Origin: Bacillus sp. CH140a_4T
GTDB lineage: Bacteria; Bacillota; Bacilli; Bacillales; Bacillaceae_G
Length of the DNA stretch: 64,000 bases
Assembly: GCF_008923725.1 (NCBI RefSeq)
Contig: NZ_WBPF01000002.1
Coordinates: 1-64,000, forward strand
Direction of reading: 5' to 3'
The stretch's first letter is position 1; every line of letters starts with the position of its first letter. Positions 58,742-64,000 of the stretch are shown piece by piece. The notes below the pieces were generated by a model that saw only the letters and a list, made by a program, of their open reading frames with translations, ran no database searches and had not been told where the DNA came from. The translations under genes were made by a program, and so were the position numbers.

Positions 58742-59797
58742 CTATGCTAATTCACTTTTTAAGATTTTTAATAAGGGTTGATGTCTATTATCTATAAAGG
58801 CTCGGAATTGACTGTTCATTGATTTAGAGGTAATCATGTATGGCTGAAATAAGGAATTTCGTATACTCCAGTCAAAATACTTTAATTTTTCTAATGCTAA
58901 TTCCCAATCTGGAATCCATATTAAATCTTTTTCAGACTCAACTATAATCTCTTCATGTAGATAAAATGCAATTGCATTCTGCAATCCTTCATGGCCTAAT
59001 ACATATTTCATAACATCTCCAGGTATAGGAGGAAGCACATCAAATAAAACAGTAAAAAATTTGTCCAAAAATGCTAATATATCATCATACTTGTCTTGTA
59101 TTAATTTTTCACCTTTTTTACCTATCTTAATTTTTCCAAATAACAAAGCAATAATAAAATTTTTCAAACGTGCACTAGTGAAAAGTAAAGTATTATTTGG
59201 TCGTACAATTCTACTTTTACTTAACTCTACCCCTGCAATTTCAAGTGCTTGACACGTACTATAAGTATCCCTCACCAATACTCTCATAATATCTCTGGTA
59301 TCGTATTGAGTTATTAATGACATAGATACCCGTTTAGCATTAGAATTAATATCCACAAAGACACTTTTTTCGTCTATATCTTTTAATCCAAAATATATTT
59401 GGGCAGTCAAAGTGCTATCCAATATATTTTCTCTTCTTTGTATATCACTAGTATCTCGTATTAAATACTCTAGACCTTTAATACGATGTTGGCCATCAAT
59501 TACTTTTAATTTCACTTCTGGATCTATACGCAATTCTTTCTTTTCCTTGTCATAATACTTTATTGGGTCTTTAGTGAATGAAAACACAAGAGATGGTAAA
59601 AAAATACCAATATTTGAATCGAAAGAATCTATATATTTTGAAAGGGGCTTTAATCTCGCATAATTAATTTCTCTATTAATCGAATTATCAATCATGAAAA
59701 CTTTTAGCAGATCCCTCACAGTAATTTGTGTAGTCATAATAGCTTGATTATTACCATTAATACGATTAATAAGTCCTTTTAATCTCACTTCAAACAT
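58742..59797 (-). CDS. DGQHR-domain (DndB-like) protein, copy B
   Basis: 351 residues. The DGQHR motif is in LKVIDGQHRIKGLEYL (about 99-114), and the companion motif FVDINSNAKRVSMSL is about 147-161; both define the DndB/ParB-like fold. DndB regulates or assists DNA phosphorothioation, but no dndA/C/D/E genes are in the window. Two DGQHR genes in a row, with eight bases of overlap, are an arrangement seen in less studied defence loci. May modify or sense DNA; unknown. Confidence 0.8.
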   Translation of the reverse strand: MFEVRLKGLINRINGNNQAIMTTQITVRDLLKVFMIDNSINREINYARLKPLSKYIDSFDSNIGIFLPSLVFSFTKDPIKYYDKEKKELRIDPEVKLKVIDGQHRIKGLEYLIRDTSDIQRRENILDSTLTAQIYFGLKDIDEKSVFVDINSNAKRVSMSLITQYDTRDIMRVLVRDTYSTCQALEIAGVELSKSRIVRPNNTLLFTSARLKNFIIALLFGKIKIGKKGEKLIQDKYDDILAFLDKFFTVLFDVLPPIPGDVMKYVLGHEGLQNAIAFYLHEEIIVESEKDLIWIPDWELALEKLKYFDWSIRNSLFQPYMITSKSMNSQFRAFIDNRHQPLLKILKSELA

Positions 59798-60884
59798 TTA
59801 GCACCATCCCTGCATTTCTTTCATATCGTTTTAATAACATATCGGAAATTTTAGTTGTTATACGAGTACCTACTGTAAATCGATATTTTTTAGTTTGATT
59901 ATTAAATGGAATTCCAACTTGTTTCAATTCTTTATTTTTATGAGACCAATCAGTTAAACGAATAGATTTGTGAAATAATTCCTCCATATCAAATTTTTCA
60001 TCTTTTTCTCTTAATAAGTGAATGCATTTAGCAATTCCACGTAAACTGTTTGGATTCATAATAAAATATTTATTTCTATCTAAACATTGATCTGGAGCGT
60101 ATTTCATAAGTAGGGTGAGAAAATCTTCAACATTTTTTCGATATAACTCATAATTAGATTTATCAATTTTACTTGTATAACTGTTTGTAATAATAATTCC
60201 ATCATTTAAAGTTAGACATATATTATATAAAGTGGCAGCTGTCATTAATTTAGTAGTTGTTGTTTTAGCTCGAACTTCAAATTTATCTGGGGAAATGGAT
60301 GGATGATTATAAATAATATCCTTGACTAGATTTCCACATAAATCATTTTCTTTATACATAACTAAAAGAGTATTACTTACTCTAGATGACTTTGTATTAA
60401 CATCTGTAAATAGTTGACGTTCTTGATCAAAAGTTAAGTTACTAAATATTTGAATTGTTAAAGGGAAATTTTTTATGTAATTGAGTTTTTCTCGATCTTC
60501 TGAATTACGACTATTCTCTAATCTTTTCTTCAAAATTTTAAAAGCATGAATACGATGTTGTCCATCTAATATAACCATTGTGTCATCTGTTTTTAAACGA
60601 AATTGGTCTTGCTCCTCATAAAAACTCCCTTTTCCTCTTGCAGAAAATATTAAAGGTGGAAAATAAATATTATTACCATCCAAACCGTATTGAATATATT
60701 TACTAATATTAGATACTTGCCTTTCAATCATTTCTCTCTGGACTGATTTATCAATCTCTAGAAATTTCAAAACATAGTCCACAGTACATTGTGCTGAAAT
60801 AACTTCATGACCAAACTGTTTCCCTTTGATACCATGTATTGTTATGTAATTACTAGTAGAGTCAATTATGTCCTCAAAATTCAT
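59790..60884 (-). CDS. DGQHR-domain (DndB-like) protein, copy A
   Basis: 364 residues from ATG at 60884 (GAGGAGG upstream; longer frame rejected). Motifs: MVILDGQHRIHAFKIL (about 111-126) and LFTDVNTKSSRVSNTL (about 166-181). It is like copy B in order of motifs and length but clearly diverged, so the two may form a heterodimer. Translation of B is coupled to A by eight overlapping bases. Confidence 0.8.
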   Translation of the reverse strand: MNFEDIIDSTSNYITIHGIKGKQFGHEVISAQCTVDYVLKFLEIDKSVQREMIERQVSNISKYIQYGLDGNNIYFPPLIFSARGKGSFYEEQDQFRLKTDDTMVILDGQHRIHAFKILKKRLENSRNSEDREKLNYIKNFPLTIQIFSNLTFDQERQLFTDVNTKSSRVSNTLLVMYKENDLCGNLVKDIIYNHPSISPDKFEVRAKTTTTKLMTAATLYNICLTLNDGIIITNSYTSKIDKSNYELYRKNVEDFLTLLMKYAPDQCLDRNKYFIMNPNSLRGIAKCIHLLREKDEKFDMEELFHKSIRLTDWSHKNKELKQVGIPFNNQTKKYRFTVGTRITTKISDMLLKRYERNAGMVLNV

Positions 60885-60977
60885 ACAATTATACCTCCTC
60901 TGGTTAATAGTTCCATCTGTGTAGTTAATTTCTTTCTGTATAGTTAAATTATACAGATTTTTAAGAATATAAAGCAA

Positions 60978-61236
60978 ATAAAATCATTTTATTATCCCTA
61001 AATGTAAAAGTTTTATTGAGTTTTAAAATAAATTGTTAATATATTTATTTTAAACAGTATCAAAAGGTACACCTTTTGGTTCACTGCAAATACCAATAAA
61101 AACACTGTTCCAAAATATCATATTTTCACTTTTGGAACAACCCATAATTAACATATACCTTTCGGTTCATTTTTTGATATAATCGTAGACAAATAGATTA
61201 GAAAAAAGAATGTTTTTCAGGAAGGTTGTAATTATT
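60978..61236. promoter_or_regulatory. Divergent promoter and probable res region of the second resolvase
   Basis: TGTTCCAAAA and TTTTGGAACA (61103-61136) are perfect inverted arms. TACACCTTTTGGTTCA (about 61070) and TATACCTTTCGGTTCA (about 61155) are direct repeats on either side. Several related half-sites next to a resolvase gene fit a res site; the same region must drive the leftward DGQHR pair. Confidence 0.5.
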
Positions 61237-61851
61237 ATGACTAGTAAGAAATTTGGATATGTTCGAGTTTCAAGTAAAGATCAAAATGAAGAACGTCAAA
61301 TTGTTAATATGAGAAATATTGGAATCGGGGAACGGGATATTTTTATCGATAAAAAAACAGGAAGTAATATGGATAGAGAAAAATATCAAATAATGAAACA
61401 CATGGTTCGCACTGGTGACACGATTGTCTTCGATTCATTAACAAGGCTTGGAAGAACCATGAATGACATTTTAGAAGAGTTTAGATATTACGAGGAACAT
61501 AAGATAAATTTAGAATTTCTAAAAGAACCATTTATCAACGTAATTTATAACGGAGACGCCACAAATGATATTATTCAAAGTGCTGTACAAAAAGCAACTG
61601 CAACCATCCTATCAGCTTTTGCTGAAAAAGAGCGCCTAGATATCAAACAACGACAAGCTGAAGGGATTGCTTTAGCAAAAGCTCAGGGAAAACATTTAGG
61701 TAGACCACGGACGGAAATTACGCAAGAATTTAAGGATGCTTATAAAGAGTGGAAAGAGGGGAAAATCACAGCTAGAAACGCCATGAAAAAATCCAGATTC
61801 CCATCCACCACATTTTATCGACTCGTTAAGAGATATGAGAGTGAGAAATAA
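61237..61851 (+). CDS. Serine recombinase (resolvase/invertase), second copy
   Basis: 204 residues from ATG at 61237 (GGAAGG upstream). Catalytic Ser is in YVRVSSKDQNEERQ (about 11), Arg motif SLTRLGRTMND, and the C-terminal HTH begins GKHLGRPRTE and includes NAMKKSRFPSTTFYRLVKRY. It is related to tnpR at 46599-47246 but not nearly identical, so it comes from another element. No transposase follows in the window. Confidence 0.88.
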   Translation: MTSKKFGYVRVSSKDQNEERQIVNMRNIGIGERDIFIDKKTGSNMDREKYQIMKHMVRTGDTIVFDSLTRLGRTMNDILEEFRYYEEHKINLEFLKEPFINVIYNGDATNDIIQSAVQKATATILSAFAEKERLDIKQRQAEGIALAKAQGKHLGRPRTEITQEFKDAYKEWKEGKITARNAMKKSRFPSTTFYRLVKRYESEK

Positions 61852-61959
61852 GGTGGATAACATATATAATAGAAGGAACTAGAAAAACGAGGTTGGAATC
61901 TACTCGAAATAAGCATTTTAAATGGTATTAAACATTAAAAGTAGAGGAGACTGTTATTT

Positions 61960-62939
61960 ATGCAAGAAATCCAGGATATAATACAAGGCTTCTCCACTTA
62001 TTTATTAAACAAAGGAAGAAAGCCCTCAACAATTAAGCGCTACATATATGATGTAGAAAGTTTCATTCAATGGCTGAACCAACCAAAAAAAATTCTGAAA
62101 ATAATATTTTTGAATCCCTACATAAAAAGGATTTTGCAGCCTTTTTCAAATATTTAAAAGAAGATCGGCAGTACTCCGACAAAACTATACACCGCATATA
62201 TATTGTCTTAAATAGGTTGTACGAATACTTAGATTTACCAAGTCCCATTGAAGGAGTTATTCAAATAGATCCACCTGATCGGAAATTAAGTAAGGAGGAT
62301 TTCGTTTCTTCCCAGGAAGGGAAACGCTTAAAAGAAGTCATTTCTTCACTAGAAGGCCTTACAGAAAAACAACGATCAACACGCCCAATGATCTTAGAGC
62401 GGAACGTTTCTATCGTTACATTACTCCTGGATTATGGACTATCTTTAAAAGAACTTGTTTCTTTACGAATGACACATGTTCATTTCGAAAATAACACTTT
62501 ATCGATTCCTGAAGACTCAAAAGTAAATAGAATCATTCATTTGAAGGAAGAAGATAAATTACACTTATACAATTACTATAAAACTATCCCTGAACCTGTA
62601 CGTCCTAAATATCACAGCAATGATCCACTATTTATTGCTTTTGATTTTACACGTGTGACATATCATTGGAGTTATGATAATGATACACCAAAATTCCTAA
62701 CTGAAATATCAATACAAAAAATGATTCGTTTAGAAGTGAAACGTGCTAATCTCCGAAAGGGAATTTCTTCTCAACATTTTCGAAACACCTATATTTTAAG
62801 AAGAATTCAAGGGAACAGCACACCTGAACAAATCATGCAGCAAATAGGATTTAAATCTAATTTATCCTTAAAAAGATATTACGATTACTATAAACGAACC
62901 ACAGCAAATACAGACTCACGTTCTTCGCTTAATGTATAA
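61960..62939 (+). pseudogene. Degenerate-type tyrosine recombinase split by a -1 frameshift
   Basis: Frame one (from ATG 61960) holds the start of the core-binding domain (GRKPSTIKRYIYDVESFIQW). At the A8 run 62085-62092 homology moves to the -1 frame, which continues to 62939 with YGLSLKELVSL, SSQHFRNTYIL and RYYDYYK. The join CCA AAA AAA is a classic slippery heptamer, so frameshifting could yield a ~326-residue protein. It shares with the recombinase at 3566-4492 the loss of the first Arg and of both His, keeping Arg II and Tyr. No ribosome binding site suits the internal ATG at 62070. Confidence 0.75.
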
Positions 62940-62992
62940 TTATTACACATCTACAGAAAATTAATGAATTAAATGAAAACAGAGGTTTAATA

Positions 62993-63169
62993 ATGAGAAA
63001 AAATGAGGAATCCTATTATATGCATCTATACACTTTGCTGGATAAGACTACTAAATCTATCAAAATCGAATCCTGGCGCTCACTAAGAGAAGAAATGCAA
63101 GTCTTGGGCATAAAGGACAGTGACATCTTTCAAATTCAAATGATAAAAATAGATCCAAATAAAAAGTAG
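62993..63169 (+). CDS. Small hypothetical protein
   Basis: 58 residues; GAGG before ATG, 53 bases after the recombinase. Charged, helical sequence (LYTLLDKTTKSIKIESWRSL). Its stop is TAG, and the same frame stays open for 37 further codons (to TAA at 63281-63283), so the gene may have been longer. Unrecognised. Confidence 0.5.
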   Translation: MRKNEESYYMHLYTLLDKTTKSIKIESWRSLREEMQVLGIKDSDIFQIQMIKIDPNKK

Positions 63170-63481
63170 CATAGCGCTGAAAAATGCGGTGGGATTGTCC
63201 TGAATCGGACTGCTACAGGCGATGAATTATTTTCTTTAGAAGATAAAAATGAAAAATATATACACAGTGAATCCGAAGTGTAACTTTGAAATAAAGTTTG
63301 ATAAAAGTGAAGTCACAAACCCTTATTTAACAGCAATACAAAAACTCCATTTTGAAAAAAGATTGATCAAAATGGAGTTACTCTTTTTAGCTAAGTATGA
63401 GATTTTTTTAAAAAGTTAATCAAAATTCCTTTTTGTTTCAAATAAACCTATTAATAGAAACGGATGATTTTCTACGATAAA
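63170..63481. other. Intergenic region with the in-frame extension and a terminator
   Basis: The open extension behind the TAG runs to 63283. AACTCCATTTTGA and TCAAAATGGAGTT (63342-63379), followed by ACTCTTTTT, form a terminator on the plus strand. Confidence 0.55.
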
Positions 63482-64000
63482 TCAAGTCGATGAACTAATA
63501 TTTCGTCTTTCTTCAAATTCAGACCTTTTATTCATACTTCGATGTATCATATTAAATAAAATTGAAGCCACAACCCCTATCGCTAAATATATTAACCAAG
63601 ACCAAGAAACATGGTTGAATTTATTTAACCAAGCTCCAAGATAGTTTCCTAAGGAACCTCCCAAAGCCCAACAGGCTTGAAACATTCCAAAAAACAAACC
63701 TGCAGGTTTGTTGGCACTAAATTGTGCCACTGTCATTTCAGCTCCTGGCAGTGTCAGTGTTTCTCCTAACGTATAAAGAAAAACACAAAACAGCATCCAA
63801 TAGATAGATGGAACAAGAGGAATCATCCCTATTGCTACTCCCATAATCAAGACACCCAGTTTCACCAAAATCATAGGATCTTGGTTAATAAATAATTTTC
63901 TTAAAAAAAACATTAAGAGTAATCCTGAAACCCCGTTTATTATGAAAATGGAACTTACTAATTGTTTGTCTCCAGATAAATCATATGCTTTAATTGGAAA
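63482..64000 (-). CDS. MFS transporter, C-terminal part (cut by window edge)
   Basis: The frame stays open to the right edge, so at least 173 residues belong to the gene; an internal ATG at 63913 is not its start. Five hydrophobic helices with MFS features (GVLIMGVAIGMIPLV, YTLGETLTLPGAEMTVAQF, GLFFGMFQACWALGGSLGNY), like the multidrug/YttB-type DHA1 transporters. It ends in a charged tail (MNKRSEFEERRN). Start and substrate lie outside what can be seen. Confidence 0.75.
   Translation of the reverse strand, partial: FPIKAYDLSGDKQLVSSIFIINGVSGLLLMFFLRKLFINQDPMILVKLGVLIMGVAIGMIPLVPSIYWMLFCVFLYTLGETLTLPGAEMTVAQFSANKPAGLFFGMFQACWALGGSLGNYLGAWLNKFNHVSWSWLIYLAIGVVASILFNMIHRSMNKRSEFEERRNISSST

Noticed and set aside
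58742-60884. Dnd phosphorothioation operon
   Set aside because: Only DndB-like DGQHR genes are seen; dndA, dndC, dndD and dndE are missing in the window.

Overview
The window reads as part of a large, AT-rich plasmid of the Bacillus cereus group (B. cereus / B. thuringiensis type). The evidence is the strong AGGAGG ribosome binding sites, frequent TTG and GTG starts, inverted repeats of the Tn4430 kind, camelysin and Spo0M homologues, and a Gram-positive (Tcp-like) type IV secretion operon next to replication-type genes. It is mosaic: backbone, bacteriocin island, transposon-derived cargo and a defence-like island can be told apart.

Left part (1-9.4 kb). A MerR-type coiled-coil protein resembling RacA/TubY follows its likely binding boxes. 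Next come a membrane-bound XRE regulator, a membrane protein, a strange locus with the two halves of a tRNA-like sequence in reversed order, and a tyrosine recombinase with degenerate catalytic residues. A winged-helix replication-type gene (5569-6573) has a probable counter-transcribed RNA upstream. Then comes a compact arbitrium-like cell-cell communication module: an AimR-like receptor, a 41-residue signal-peptide precursor, a terminator, an inverted repeat with 25 bp between its arms, and a 51-residue AimX-like ORF. A divergent XRE repressor and a Cro-like pair follow.

Transfer operon (9.5-28.8 kb, all plus strand). It starts with a sortase-anchored thioester adhesin. It continues with small proteins, an accessory ATPase, a VirD4-like coupling ATPase, a Replic_Relax-family protein (candidate relaxase), TcpC, TcpD and TcpE homologues, a VirB4 ATPase, a lipoprotein, a VirB6-like protein with an acidic repeat tail, a lysozyme/M23 hydrolase and several small membrane proteins. 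The gene order suggests that the communication module and the XRE/Cro pair control conjugation.

Middle (29-43 kb). An Rpn-family nuclease with a broken duplicate is followed by a second replication-type gene with the same control layout as the first, which suggests a fused replicon. Then comes a complete class II lanthipeptide locus: two-component system, lacticin-481-type precursor, LanM, LanT, and a convergent LanFEG immunity transporter.

Transposon-derived region (43.1-55.3 kb). Three 38-bp Tn4430-type ends (43139, 52933, 55263 inverted) and no transposase. Cargo: a fluoride riboswitch with two crcB genes, a DUF202 protein, lgt, a resolvase with a probable res region, a polysaccharide deacetylase, Spo0M, a CNNM/CBS transporter with a MerR regulator, several truncated chromosomal genes, and an ECF sigma / DUF4179 pair.

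Right part (55.4-64 kb). A quinone-reductase-like gene, a SEFIR-domain gene with its partner, two overlapping DGQHR (DndB-like) genes, a second resolvase, a tyrosine recombinase split by a -1 frameshift at an A8 run, a small ORF, and an MFS transporter cut by the window edge. All functions are inferred from reading the sequence; no database search was run.
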